NCBI GenBank assembly: GCA_013399875.1
Contig: VXAZ01018984.1
Coordinates: 8,458,206-8,522,205 of the forward strand
DNA length: 64,000 nt
Source of the DNA: Gymnorhina tibicen
Lineage: Eukaryota; Chordata; Aves; Passeriformes; Artamidae
Reading direction: 5' to 3'
Below are positions 50,701-62,974 of this stretch, piece by piece; the stretch's first letter is position 1; every line of letters starts with the position of its first letter. A program made the translations under genes and the position numbers. The notes below the pieces were generated by a model. That model did not search any database. It was not told where the DNA came from and was given only the letters and a program-made list of their open reading frames with translations.

Positions 50701-52211
50701 TTTGCTTTTTAGTTATCAGTTAGATCTTACTGAGGATTTTTTTTTCTCTTCTCTGTTGCTCTGTCTCTTCCTCTCTGCACAAATCTTTCCCCACAGTGTC
50801 CCTAAAGTAAAATGGGAATCACTTTCTTGTTCAGAGAGGCTGTTTTCTGCTGTTGAGGTGTGAACAGTAGTGTACCTGGTGCACAGCTCAGCCTCCTGGT
50901 CCAAGAGAAACTTTCTGTAACTTTCTGTCCCCAAAGAGGGCAGGGAACTAGCTAAAAAAAAATATTTTAAAATTAAACAAAAAAACCTCCCAAACATAAA
51001 AATTACAAGGAGAACAGAGGAAAATGTACGGGGCTGAAGCTGCTCCAACAACTTTCAAAGAGGTTAAACTCCTCAGGCTGGAAAAAAAATCTGCTTTTGC
51101 CTCTGCTATGACTTCACTGTCCTCTATTAGATCCTCCAAACCTTGGAGAATAAAAGGGTCTTGTTTTGACCAAAAGGAGAGATAATCATTGTCTAGAATG
51201 AAAAAAGTGGCTACCTCCTTTTCTCTCCCTCCTGGTCATTTTCAGTGCCAAGGTTACACGGATGGATGTGGCAGCCAGAATGAGGCAAACTCCAAAAAGA
51301 GAGAACCCGTTTTTATCTGTTTTCCACTTCTTTTCCTGAACATATGTGAATTATTAATACTAAAGAGAAGAGTTTTTTCCAATACATTTTAGGTGGCTAG
51401 AATTTTTATATTCTTTTTTGAGATCTACTCTTGGAGGAGCTAGGAGTGAGGGAGTTTCATCTGTTTGTGTTTAGGGAATAAACTTGCCACAGATGCTCCA
51501 AATCTTCTATTCAGTTCTTGCAGGTGACAGCTGTAATGGCACTAGAGACTTGCAAATCCTGGCACCCACACAGTCTAGCCATAATTTCAGCTCATAAACC
51601 TCTATAACATCACATTTCACAAACGAGTCTGCATTCTGGGCTAAAAGAAAACCCTTCTGCCTCCCTTGCCAGCTTTGGCAATACCTCAGACCCCTGCTAT
51701 AAAAGAAGTGTGGCTCCAGTGGTAGCAGCTATAAAACTAAGATCTATATTTAAGATAAAATCTAATATAGCATCTATGAAATTAAAACAGACTCTCTTCA
51801 CAGAATCTAAAAAGTAGATGTATGGCCAAGTCCAGATCCCCTTTGCTGACTGGTGTGAATCCTGGATTAGACAGCAAGAATACACTTATCCCTTGGAAAA
51901 AAGAAACAAAGCTGAAGAAGCCATCCAGGAAATTGTGGTGCTTAAGGATTTAGCTGTAAGCAGAGAAGATGGCAGCATCTATGGGAGAGAATGCTGCCAT
52001 AAATAGCAAACTACAGCTTAAAGAGTTGGAAATTATGAAATAGCTTTCTATTATCATTAAGTGGAGAAACGGTTTTTGAGTCAGCCCTGTCAGGAAAAGA
52101 ACTGTCACGTAAAACAGCGCTAGCTGACATGATCCTGTGTCATGCTCTGCAGTTAGCATCCAGTTTCTGTAGCTACTTCCTAGCTAAAATGGTTTCTAAA
52201 CAGCAGTTTTT
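47759..52211. other. Non-coding DNA, no gene seen
   Basis: Only a perfect 13-bp inverted repeat (49575-49605) stands out. The open frames are short and unsupported. Confidence 0.55.
49575..49605. repeat. Inverted repeat, perfect 13-bp arms, 5-base loop
   Basis: GGCAAAGTTGCAT, loop GGCAA, then ATGCAACTTTGCC. It would form a stable hairpin if transcribed. Confidence 0.85.
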
Positions 52212-52500
52212 CATGAAATCATGGAATCATCAAGGTTGGAAGAAACCTTTAGATCATCAACCATCCACCCAGCACTGCCACTGTAACCCCATAACCACAA
52301 AACTATCACCCAGCACCAGATGCCTCTAAAACACCTCCAGGGATGGTGACTCCACCACCTCACTGGGCAACCTATTGCAATGCCTGACCACTCTAGCAGT
52401 AAGAGTTTTTTCTGGTATCTCCCAGTCTGATGAAGAAACAGAGTTTTCTCCACAGTCTGCTTCACCTTCCCAGCTGGAATGGCTGCAGGTTGTAACGCTC
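52212..52500 (-). mobile_element. CR1 LINE 3' end fragment
   Basis: The left end CATGAAATCATGGAATCATC is the CR1 tail in reverse. It is followed by AAGGTTGGAAGAAACCTTTA and CACCTCCAGGGATGGTGACT, characteristic of CR1 3' untranslated sequence. About 290 bp, truncated. Confidence 0.88.
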
Positions 52501-55500
52501 TTCCACATGCGCTGCTGAGCGCTGGCTGTGCCTCACGAAGCCACAGGGAAGGTGGGCAATGTGGTCCTCAAGATGACTGCAAATAAACACTGAGTAAACC
52601 TAGGAAGATGGCCAGTGCTTCTGGAGGAGGGATTGGAAAAAAAAAATCACACTTTGCTGTTTACGTTTTGTCCTCTGTTGTAGAGCTGGTCATTTTTTCA
52701 GTTCTTTGTCCGCATCTGCCTCTGATCCAGCTCTCAAAATAGTCTGTAGCTAACAGTAAGTGGGCCTTGCACACCTCTCTTAAAACAAGATGCACAAAAA
52801 CTGTTGTGGACCTATGGGATGCATTAGCTCAGCCTCTTCTCTGCTGCATTTTCCTCCTTTAAATTCAGTTGAAATAAACTTATTTTTAACTTATTTATCT
52901 CTATTGTTCTGAACTGTCTGTGTACAGGGATGACAGGGCTGCCTCTCCCTTAGCTGCCTCAGCTGGAGAGCAACAGACAGTGGAGTGAATCCAACAAATT
53001 GACCTACAAACCCCATGATGTCTTCTCCACACCCACAACTGGCACTCAAGTAAGAAGCTTCATTTCGCTGATTCTCATCTGCTTCCTCATCTTCAGTGTG
53101 TTTCCCTTTCCCTCCATATGTTGTTTCCATCCTTGTGAAACTCTTTAGCACCTAAAAACAAAAGAAAAAAGCTCAGAAGCCCTATGGTGTGGTCTTTCTT
53201 CTTTCTTACCACTTTTCTAGTAAGCAATCCCTGCTTCTAAAGTGGGAAGTGTTTGTGTTCAGTCCTTTGCTGTTGTTCCTCTGTTCCTGCTGAGGTATGC
53301 TGGAGTCATTCCTTTTAGAGTGGCTTTACTCATCTGCAGAGTGAAGAAAGCAGTTAGCTCCACTTAAAGGTGCTCAAGATCCATTTTTGAGGAACAGCTA
53401 TGGGAAAAGGGAGGATTTTGTTCAATCCTTTTTATCGCCAGATGAGCTTTTTTTCACCTCTGTGTCTGGGGTGAGACCTTGGGAAGAGAACATTGTTCTC
53501 TGGGGGAGTGTTCATAACTTAATGTCAGCAGAATAACTCCACCCTGTCCCCTTTACATCTTAGAGCAAATACCTTTCCTTGCTTTCACTCTAAGCCTCAG
53601 GGAATTTGTGGATGCACACATACATGGCAAAAACATAGCTTTGAGTGGAAGTGAAAGATGAGGACAAGCAAAGAAATAGACACTCGGAGGCTGCGAGATG
53701 TTTTTTAAAGCACGAAGGGTCTACAGCTATCTTTCCTTTAAATCCCCTTCGTCACTGGGGGGGCTATTATTAGCACAAGAGTACACTAAGTTTTCTGCAT
53801 CCATTACATAAAGGCTGCTAATAAATCTTGCTCAGTTGCTTGCTGGCCTGTGCCGTTCTCAGTAGAGCAGTTCCATTACTGCCATGCTGGTTGTTGACTG
53901 GGTCTCTGACAGTCCGCAGTGGGAGTAAAATGCTGCCCTTCTGATGTGGGAACTTTTGGCACTTGCAGTGGAGTTCTCTCCAAACAAACGTGCAGGCAGC
54001 AAATGGAAACTCGCACCCCCTACCCACGCAGGGCTTAGATCAAGAAGCAGAACTCCCCCCCGGTTTGTATATAAATAGAATTGTATATAAAATCCCAACA
54101 CCGTTAGCTTACACAAATTGTGTATGCCAATCATTCTAAAAATTCTTTCCAAGCAAGCAAATCCTCTATAAATCTAAGAGATAATCAAATACATGTCTTG
54201 CAGTCACTTTACACCTTTGGTGACCTCATCAAAACATGCCAGTGCTCTGCCAAAATCCATGACTCTGTCTGTAAATTTTAGCTGTTCTGGAAAGTTTGTG
54301 CACCTGATGCAGCATTACTTTTATTAAACCTCCTGCTTGTTTTAGTTCTTTCTTTTAATTTAGCTAGGGTCAAGAGAGGTTTGTATCCATTGGAATAAAG
54401 CTGAATGTGAAGAATGATTGCTACTGGAATGATACATCCCGTATCTTGTCCTTAGCTAGAGAAATCTATACTTTCCAAAGATATGGGGAAGAGCTAAAGG
54501 CCATGAACTAGTAATTTATTCCTGATATTTCAAACGTTTCAAGGATTAAAGATTCTGTTCAATACCACACATTTTTAAGATGAAGTGATAATATAAAATT
54601 ATCTATACGCTTTAGGCGTGATTTTTTCTACAGCAAGGCAACTCGTGTTGCACAGCCTTGTTTGCTACTTTCCTATTCTGCTCATATCACTTTCCTTTGT
54701 AGAAAGACTAAACACCATCCAGAAGCATCAGTGAGGTTGCCTTGTCCCAGCTGCTCTGGAGTTTGCTCCAAGATTTCAGTCTTGCAAGGCTGCCAACTTC
54801 CACCCTTAATTTATTCCACCCTCTCCCTGGGATAGGAAAACCCCCCTAAGGTTATTTATCATCAAAAAGAAGAAAACAGATTTTTGGCATTAGCACAGCC
54901 AATGGGACATCTAATACTTTCTGTTTCAAAATTTACCGTAACTCTGCAAGAAGCTCTCCTGCAGTCCCATGTGTCCCTTCTTAACACTTTTACAGACATG
55001 CATTTCTTTGAAATTCCTAGTTTTGGAGGGTTTTACCAACTCCTTTAAATTTTTTTTTTAATTTATTGTTTTGGAGCCATCCCCTTTTCTTGCTGTTTGT
55101 TTTATAGCTTACCAGGCAGTCCTACATCTGATGCTTTCCTGAAGTTTAGAGAGATAAAATCGATTTCATTTCTGCAGTCTAGCAAAGGGACTTTTGTATG
55201 TATCCAGGAGAGGTGTGGACAGCACCATTTTTTTGCCAATATGCTTCATGGTTATCATTTGCATCTGTATCCATCTCCATCATACGTAAAGCTTACTTAG
55301 AGTCCTGCATATTTCAGGGCTTGCAATAACTATATGTGGCTGTTAATCTCACCATTTTCCCCACATATTTGCTCTTAAGTCAGACCTTACTAACAGGATC
55401 TCAAGCGACTGACTACAATCCCTGTCTGCTAGAGATGTCCCCAGTTTTGGCAGCCACAGTTTGCTGTGCCCACCTTGCTTCAGCCCCACTCGCTGGCTCT

Positions 55501-58100
55501 TGTGATGAGAGCTGTCCCTGGCAACACAGGGACCTGCCCCAGCCCCTGGATTCGTTGTGCACCTACCCGGGGATCAGTGCATTCCTGACTTCCTAGGAAA
55601 TCACTGGGCAGGTCAGACAGAACGCTATGCAGATGAACTGCTCAAATCCTTGTAGAAAGATCAGTGAAACAGGGTGGAGGAAGTTATGCAAAACTCTGGC
55701 TAGACAGACCCAAAAAAAGAAAAAACATAAGCCCACGCCCTCTGTCTGGTGATCCTGATGACTGAGCAACAGTGGAAACACGTTAATTTGCCAAAAAGAT
55801 CTTCCCTACTCCTTAAAAGGAGCTGTGTACACTCATCCCTGTCTTTGTGGTCCTCTTAAGCGCTTGCATCTCCAGTGCAAGGAATGAAAAGCCCGTCAAG
55901 ATTCGTCACTGGAATGAAATGTGAGTTTCCTGCCGTCACTCATCCTTTACCTCTTCCTTTCTCTGCGAATAGATAAGGAGGTGGTTCTCTCCAGAAGGGT
56001 TTGTTTGCTTTGTGAGGCATTTCAAGCCGAGTGCCCGAGGCTGTAAGGTTAATGCTGCAGGACAGGGTGTATTGTTTCTCAAGTCAAGTTCTGATTTGTG
56101 CAAGAAGGAAAAAAGTAATTTCTCAAGCTGTTTTCCCCTCTCATAAATAGAGATGGTTAGAAGCAATTTTTGCAAAGGTTTTGGTGAGACATGGAAAATG
56201 TGCCCTGTTCTCTCTGTTTGCAATCAGCCCTCCTCATATTTTTTTCTTCTAACCAGCTATTTTGAAATAAGCCTGATTAGCCTACTCCTAGCACATATTT
56301 TAGATTATGGCATTGAAAAATGTTTTATGGTGTGTATGTACTGCATACAAGATGTATTATTTTCTTAAATCTATCATCAATTATTTTTTTCTTTGATACT
56401 TCCTGTCAGCTAAACAGAGATAACTGAACTTGGATGTGAATTTTATGGGTGGAGAGGGAAGGAAAAGAGGAGGTGGAGGGGGAAGGAGCAGCAAATTGTT
56501 TTGCAAAGACTCTCTGGGCTGGAGCCATGCTTTTGTTTGAAAACATAGATATATACCCAGTGACTGCTAATGTTAAAAATAGCATAATGGCAATAATCTA
56601 TGAGAAGGCCTAAGTTATAGGTCATGTAGCTATTAATGAAAAGCACCTATGGCTCCTAAGTGTCATTTGCCACATGTTGGATTCATGTCTCAGTCCCAAA
56701 GGTTTGTGGAATGAAGGAAACCAGCCCATAGGGGCTTATCTGGTAATTCTTGCATGTGCCTCTGTCTTCACAGAAAATTGTCATAATCTACTGACTAGTC
56801 CAGTGAGAAACAAACTGAGGTTAGGTAAGCATTGCTGTCCCGTTAGCAGAGGCCTGGAGCAGGCTGGGGTAGGGGGAGGAACAGGGTCCATGCTCAGGAT
56901 GTGGGTCGTGCCCCATGGAAGGAAGCTTTTTGAGATTTTCCCCTGCTGGGCTAGGAGTGGTGGAAACCCTGCCCACAAAAGAGAGGTGGAAATATTTTTA
57001 TAGCTGCTTGTACTTGCACATCTCCGGATTATTCAGATACTGCAAGGACGAATGCAGTAACACTTGCAAGTTCCTCAGCTACTGAAGTGTTGCAAGCTAT
57101 ATGAGGTAATAGAGAAATATTTCATTCATTTCCAGGGACCAGCTCACTGGCCCTTTTCCAGCAGCACTGTAAACTTGTAAAACTGATGGATCAGTTTCCC
57201 AAGGGTCTTTATTACCAAGACTTCTGACTTCTCAGCAACTGGAACAGCCTTGTAAAATATTCAGAACATGCAAGATGCTTCAAATAAGCTTGCAATTAGT
57301 GTTCCCCAGGGTTTTGTGCTGGACTTCTTTTCCCAAAGACTCTTTTCTGTCATATTTAGCACAGGAGGACTGGATGAGGCTCTCTTGGGGCTTATCTCTG
57401 TCAACAGGAAAAGGGCACTTCTAAATGAAATTAAGTGCTACTTCTCCCTTCCTCAAAGGCAAAAAACACTGCGATGGCTAAGTTATGTCTCCAACCAGTT
57501 TAAAAAATTCCAAACATTGGGATGACTTGGATCTGCTTCCAACGGGGCTTAGCACAAATACGTGTATAACTGAATTTCAAACATAGTTCTGCACGTGAAT
57601 CAAACTCTACAAAACGCCATTACTTTGACTTCTGCTGTATAAAATATGAACTGGCGTGTGCCTCGTGTCTCTCTCAGCTGTCCTATTTTGATATGACTGT
57701 CTCTCTGCGTCATTATGGCAACCAGTTCCTGAGTGAAGTTGTCTTCTGTTTGCTGACACATGGAGCACAGTCCAGGTACATCATCATCATCATCACACAG
57801 GTGATACTGGATTCATTTTTCATTTTCTTAAATGTTGTCTTTAGAGGGGTTCTGTTTTTGAAAGTCGAAACAATATTTAGATATCTAATGAGAATATATA
57901 TGATATCTATATATAATGTAGAATATTATATAAATACATATATATGATATATGACATAAGGCTATACTGGTAACACTTTTTTTTCACTATAAAGGAAGAA
58001 CAAAAAATTAAATTGACCATGCATACTTCTGGATGATAAAAGCTGTGAGCTGTGCCCTTCCCCTTCAGTTTCAGGCAAATAAAAATAAAACAGGAGCAGA
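52501..58100. other. Non-coding DNA, no gene seen
   Basis: Contains a short (CAT)n-type run at about 57778-57796 and an AT-rich imperfect repeat at 57888-57957. No exon signal recognised. Confidence 0.55.
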
Positions 58101-58135
58101 AGAACCACTTTGTTCCCCAGCCTTGCCCCCGGGTG

Positions 58136-58144
58136 TATAAATAG
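58136..58144 (+). promoter_or_regulatory. TATA-box core promoter candidate
   Basis: TATAAATAG in a locally GC-rich setting (CCCCCGGGTG just upstream). The expected start site is near 58166. A possible first exon follows and could end at the donor ACAG|GTAACA (GT at 58274), carrying ATGTTGGGAACAG just before it. No downstream coding exon was identified, so this is a candidate only. Confidence 0.35.
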
Positions 58145-58274
58145 CAGGCAGCCCTGCGCCCAAGTCGCTGCTGGAGTTCCGCTCATTCCAGGGATCTTTG
58201 GACACCCTCTTATCAAAACAGAAAGGCTGACTTCACTCCTGCTCTCCCCTGATTGATTTCATGTTGGGAACAGG

Positions 58275-59550
58275 TAACACGACAGCTTCCATTGTCCTTG
58301 AATTAGCCACCTACTTCCAGAGGTCAAACAAACAGGCTGAAGGTCTCGAAACTCACTTCAGCTAATTGCTGCCAAAATTCCTTCTCCACGAAGTAAGCAG
58401 GGGCTGGAGCAGTCCTGGGTGACAAATGTTCTCCAGAGAGACGGACAGAAACCATCCTGAGCAGGCTAACGAGGGGTATCGAGCTACAGGGCTGGGGAAG
58501 AGGCGAAATGCGAGACAAAGTCCGGTGCCAATTTTAAACTTAGGAGCTGGAGCCACAGAAAGTTTCTACTTGATTTTAATAGGCTTTGAAGTTTTGGTCA
58601 AGCTGAGGTGGAGCTGAGCAGTGGCATTAGGACATGGCTCTCAGATTCAATCCTGGATCTCTGGAGGCTCAGTGTTACACTGGGCACCAGCACCGCCCTT
58701 TACTTGCTGAAAGCTTTCTGGCATCAACACTTCCTACCAGCTTTCTGCTTTTGTGTTTTTAGAAACAATATGAGTTTAGATGCAATAGGTGGTAGCTAAA
58801 ACTTTTCACTCTTCTCCCTCTCATTTTCACTGTTTTCTCCTTCCACCAGTTTTCTAGCTGTTTCTTTGACTAGTCTCTTAATATATTTCTCTGTCATTTA
58901 GCACAGACACTGCAGGTACTGCTGTGCAACCCGTGTCACGCATTTCAACACGTACACCGTGCCTAAAGTGATTGATGTCACTGTTCTGTCACTCTCATGT
59001 ATTCTTTAGAATGAAGGCTTAGAGAGTGAGAGGATTGTATCACTGCTTTGGAGGGTGGTTCTCATGCAAAGAGAGGGAAAGTGCAGGCCTGTGCCCTGCT
59101 AATAGGTTGCAGGCACTTCATGTTCCTCCAAAGTACTGTCAGCTCCTGTTTAACCCTAGACTGATTAATGTGACTCCATGTCCCACCTGTAGCTGCACAG
59201 ATGCTGTGAACAGGCAGCTCGTAAAGCCAATTGCATTAGGCCCTGCTTCACTTGCAGTGGTTTATATATAGCCTGATCTCCACAGGAAATGGCTGGTACG
59301 TTTTTCCATATGTGGGTATAACAAATAAGCTCAGAGAATAACCCAGATATCCATAGTTTTGATTTATCTGTGTTAGGCGACCACCTTGCTGATAGGAAGC
59401 ATGGATGAGAAATACTTCAACAACAGCTTTTTCTTTCTTTTCCTCTTTCCTTAAATTGTCTAAGAGAGTGTTTTACCCTTGCTTTAACAGCCTTAAACTC
59501 TAAAATACTATTTTCTCCCTCTTTCTTTTGTTCCCTATCCCATTTTGAAA
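58275..59550. other. Non-coding DNA, no gene seen
   Basis: Short frames only. No repeat family recognised. Confidence 0.5.
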
Positions 59551-59552
59551 CA

Positions 59553-59683
59553 AACGGGGTTCTGAGTGACCTGATTTAGTTGAAGATGTCCCTGTTCATT
59601 GCAATGGCATCTGCAAGGGGGTTGGACTAGATGACCTTTTAAGATCCCTTCCAACCAAAACTAGTCTATGATTCTATGACACT
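59553..59683 (+). mobile_element. CR1 LINE 3' end fragment
   Basis: AGTTGAAGATGTCCCTGTTC, then GGGGTTGGACTAGATGACCT and the tail CTATGATTCTATGAC. It is among the better-preserved CR1 ends in the window. Confidence 0.9.
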
Positions 59684-59949
59684 GCTAAGTTCTCTGCTTC
59701 TGCTGCCTTGTGAATATTGCCACGATAATGTTTTGTGTCTAAGGCATTGTGAAACATCCCTATAATTTAATACTGGCTCTCTCTGTTTCCATCTTCACTC
59801 AGACCTCTGAGCAGCCTTTGACTCCTGTGGCTCTGGTCTGAACATCTCTCCAGACAGAGCTTGCAGCACTTCTGCACTTTCCTCCCAGCACGGCTTCTTG
59901 TGCTTGCCAAAGGCAGCCTGTGTCAGACTAACCTCACAGCTGTCCTGTC

Positions 59950-60960
59950 ACTGAGATCATAAACAAAGGCAATGTGTCAGATTTCATTCATCTGGGCTTC
60001 AGGACAGCATCTGATGTCCTGCTTCAATCCTTACACTGCCAAAACCATCATTTTTATGCAAGGTGAGCAGGAAGACTCAGCAGGGAACACTGCAACAAAA
60101 AGTGCCAGGCAGAAAGGCCGTTAATGGGGTTTGTTTACATATTTGTATATAATTATATAAATGTATGGTTATAAAATCAAAAGGTCTTGAAATCTTTCCT
60201 GTTTAATGTTTTCATCAGTAAACTAGGCACAAAGTGTGCAAGTTTGCTAATGGCATTTGTGGATGACAAAATTTGGGAGGCCCTATCAGGAGGGAGGAAG
60301 ATCTGAAAGGTGTTACAGGAAGAACAACAGTGTAACGGAGTTGAATTCAGAAGCATAGATAACAAAAGCACACATATGGATATCATTTATCAGTAAACTG
60401 AAAAATGGAAAAAAAATTGAAAAAAAAAATTAATCAACTGTGCAATTCTCTAGCACATTTGGAGCACGGTTATGATTTTCTTTGGAGAGGGAAACGTCAT
60501 TCTGGGACATGTCAGTCAAGATGTTTCCTGTGGAAACACTAAATCCATGACAGAAGATGGCATCAGTAAGGTGTCCTTAGGACACTACATATGATTTTGA
60601 TGTCTCATGCCCATGGAAAATACAAATCTGAACAGGTGTGAGGAAAGGCTACTGAGATCACCAGGAGTGCCATGATCTTTCCTTACAAATGGAGGCCAAG
60701 GCAACCTCGACTTGGTCAGCCCAGGGACATGAAGGTTGACAGGGGATATGGTTTCCCTCTAAAAATACCCAGGAGTCAAACAGCAGTGAGGGAGAAGAAC
60801 TATTTAAACCCATATGTGACTAAACTTAGTCTGGAAATAAGATGCAGGTTGCTGGCCATTAAAACAAACAGGGGCAAGTACAGCCTTCCGACGGGAACAG
60901 CTGGGACCAGAAAAGCACAAGCACTTCTAAGATGTAAATTCAATTGGGAAGAAATGCTGC
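59950..60960 (+). mobile_element. Old, decayed CR1 LINE (ORF2 remnant and 3' region)
   Basis: The plus strand gives broken ORF2-like peptides: DFIHLGFRTASDVLL (compare DF-KAFDTV) near 59978, then LFNVFISKLGTKCASLLMAF near 60201, and VDDKIW after it, matching the FADDTKL catalytic neighbourhood in altered form. Further on, the 60630-60850 stretch (GGGGATATGG, AAGAACTATTTAAA, TCTGGAAATAAGATGCAGG) looks like an old CR1 3' part. Stops and shifts throughout. The 127-codon open frame at 60672-61055 lies within it and is not treated as a gene. Confidence 0.6.
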
Positions 60961-61343
60961 AGCATTTCAGCAGGAAAAGGCTCAGGCTCAGACTTGATGA
61001 TAGTTCAGTTTGTGTGACTCCTGGATCCACCCAGGGAGAGCACAACAGTTTCTGACAGTGAGGGATGCTTCTATGTACCTGTGCTCCCTTCTGTCCCTCT
61101 TGCTCATCTTGATTTCTGTACAGCATTTCAGCCAGAAATATCAGCACAACGCAGGTTTCAGTCTTCTGGGGGTGACACCCAGATCTATGTGGGAGCCAGC
61201 CTTGCAAAGTCAACAAGGAACTGGTGTTTTCACAAATAAATCATTGCAAAATAGTTCACACATAAATATGACGCTGGTGCGTACAAGTTTGGTTCAAATT
61301 CTTAAAATGTGTAAATATAAGCTTCTCTGGTGGCTGCTTCTTT

Positions 61344-61405
61344 CCCCCCTCCCCCCCCCNNNNNNNNNNNNNNNNNNNNNNNNNNNCCCCCCCCCCCCCC
61401 CCCCC
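61344..61405. repeat. Poly-C tract with assembly gap
   Basis: C-rich sequence on both sides of an N run at 61360-61386 (27 N). The sequencing gap arises from the homopolymer. Confidence 0.95.
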
Positions 61406-61786
61406 TCCTTTGTCAGTAAAGTTTAGATGTATTTTATTTACTGTGGGAATGGATATTAGTTGACATAATATTTTTTGTGGGCAGCAGTTAAAATAAGATC
61501 TCCTGGACATGTTCTCAGACCTTGAGCTGCAGGCATGAACTGCTCTCATGACTGTTTTGTATTTCTCTGGGGAAAAAAAACCCAAACAACTCTAGAGGTG
61601 GTTACAAAGGCCTAGAGAGGTTTCTCTGTATGCACAAGTTTTTGTATGGCTTTACCTAAGCAGTTATAAAATCCAGGGCAGCTAAGTCAATGCAACAAGA
61701 AAGATATGTTGATGGGTTTTTTACCTTAGTTTATTTCCATACACTCGTAAATGTATTGTTAGACCTGTAGATGCACTGGGATGTCA

Positions 61787-61929
61787 CTAGTTTGGATGAC
61801 GTCCATTTTTGTACCGGTTCAGGTACGTGAACTGGCTGAAGTGCTTTGACCTGAGGATGATATGAGGTTGTGGGGGTGAAGCGCCAAATGGCGTCTGCTG
61901 AGTGCCCAGGCTGAACAGCGGAACAGATC
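61787..61929 (-). CDS. Possible terminal coding exon of an unknown minus-strand gene
   Basis: On the minus strand a good acceptor (CCTTTTTGTAG) is followed by 143 bases, phase 1 at entry, reading SVPLFSLGTQQTPFG and on through HFSQFTYLNRYKNGRHPN to TAG. Codon third positions are mostly C or G (TTC AGC CTG GGC, CAC TTC AGC CAG TTC), as in real bird exons. A minus-strand AATAAA lies about 55 bases past the stop (TTTATT near 61731), giving a short 3' end. I do not recognise the protein, and the other two frames are also open over part of this stretch, so chance is possible. Confidence 0.35.
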
Positions 61930-62859
61930 CTACAAAAAGGCCGTGCTTCTGTGAGTGAGTGATGCCGGTAGGAGCAATGCAGGGGAGCTGCCTGCTCCCC
62001 TCCTGTGCCGTCTGTCCAAACCCCTGTGCTGGGCTGCTCCCGACCTGCCGGGCTCTTCGTGCTGCAGCTTGCACCCGCTCCCTCCCTCACCAAGGCAATC
62101 TGTTACACACAAGTCTATAGGCAAAGCTGCACCTCTTCTCCCGTGGCATTAATTAATATAAATAACTGCAAGGATCACTCTGAAAGTTTGGCTGTTTACC
62201 TGCCAAACCCTCCTTAATTGGTATTCATGGTGAATCTCAAACATTGCTCAAGCACATCACTCAGCAAGCCCTTCCTGCACAGCTGATGGACTGTAATTAA
62301 ACCACACCACGACACAGGTTTCTGCATTAACATTCCCTGCCATTAAGGAAAAGGAAATTAAGGCAGGCAGCTAGCTTCAAGAGGTAAGAACAGGGATGAC
62401 TGAAGGCATTACTCCTGTAACTTGCTTGACTCTGTCAAGAATGGTAAATATGAAGTCTGATGGTTTTTCCCCTCCTTTTCTCTTCCCATGCATTGCTTCA
62501 TTTGAAGAAGCAGAAAGGGCTATGTCAGCCTGGGGTAGAGTAATCCAGTAGTTAGTTGTTAGTAGCTGTGAAGGAATTTGGAAGAACTGGTTTCAATTCT
62601 TTGGCAGTTGATTCCTTGCATGTATAAATGTTTATTGCCTCTGGTCACCATCTGTAAAATGAGGCTAATGCCTCACAGCAGGGCTAAGGATGAAGCTGTT
62701 CAGTCAGACTGTGATGTTCTGAGCCCCTTCAGATTGATCTCAGTCCCTAAAATGGGCCATGTTTAATGAGATAAGTACATAACCTTAAGCTTCTGAAAAG
62801 GTTAATTGTGTTTCCTGGAATGAAGAGGTTTAGTTGCTGTTTCATTGGTTTGGACTCAC

Positions 62860-62922
62860 AAGGTGGAAATGTTTAACCTGTGGCATGGGCTGTGGCATCC
62901 ACATAGGTGGTCCTTCTTTTAC
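62860..62922 (-). CDS. Possible internal coding exon, minus strand
   Basis: The minus strand has the acceptor CCCTCCTTTTCAG, then 63 bases (21 codons, phase 0 both ends) reading VKEGPPMWMPQPMPQVKHFHL, then the donor GTGAGT. The other two frames contain stops. The phase does not match the exon-like stretch at 61787-61929 directly, so another exon would be needed between them if they belong together. Confidence 0.25.
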
Positions 62923-62947
62923 CTGAAAAGGAGGGAACAAAACAAAT

Positions 62948-62970
62948 ATTCCTAGCTTAGAGCTAGGAAT
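62948..62970. repeat. Inverted repeat, perfect 10-bp arms
   Basis: ATTCCTAGCT, loop TAG, then AGCTAGGAAT. Confidence 0.8.
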
Positions 62971-62974
62971 GACC

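Noticed and set aside
60672..61055. 127-codon open frame on the plus strand
   Set aside because: It lies in the 3' part of a decayed CR1, is crossed by a 138-codon frame on the other strand, and has no splice borders or domain.
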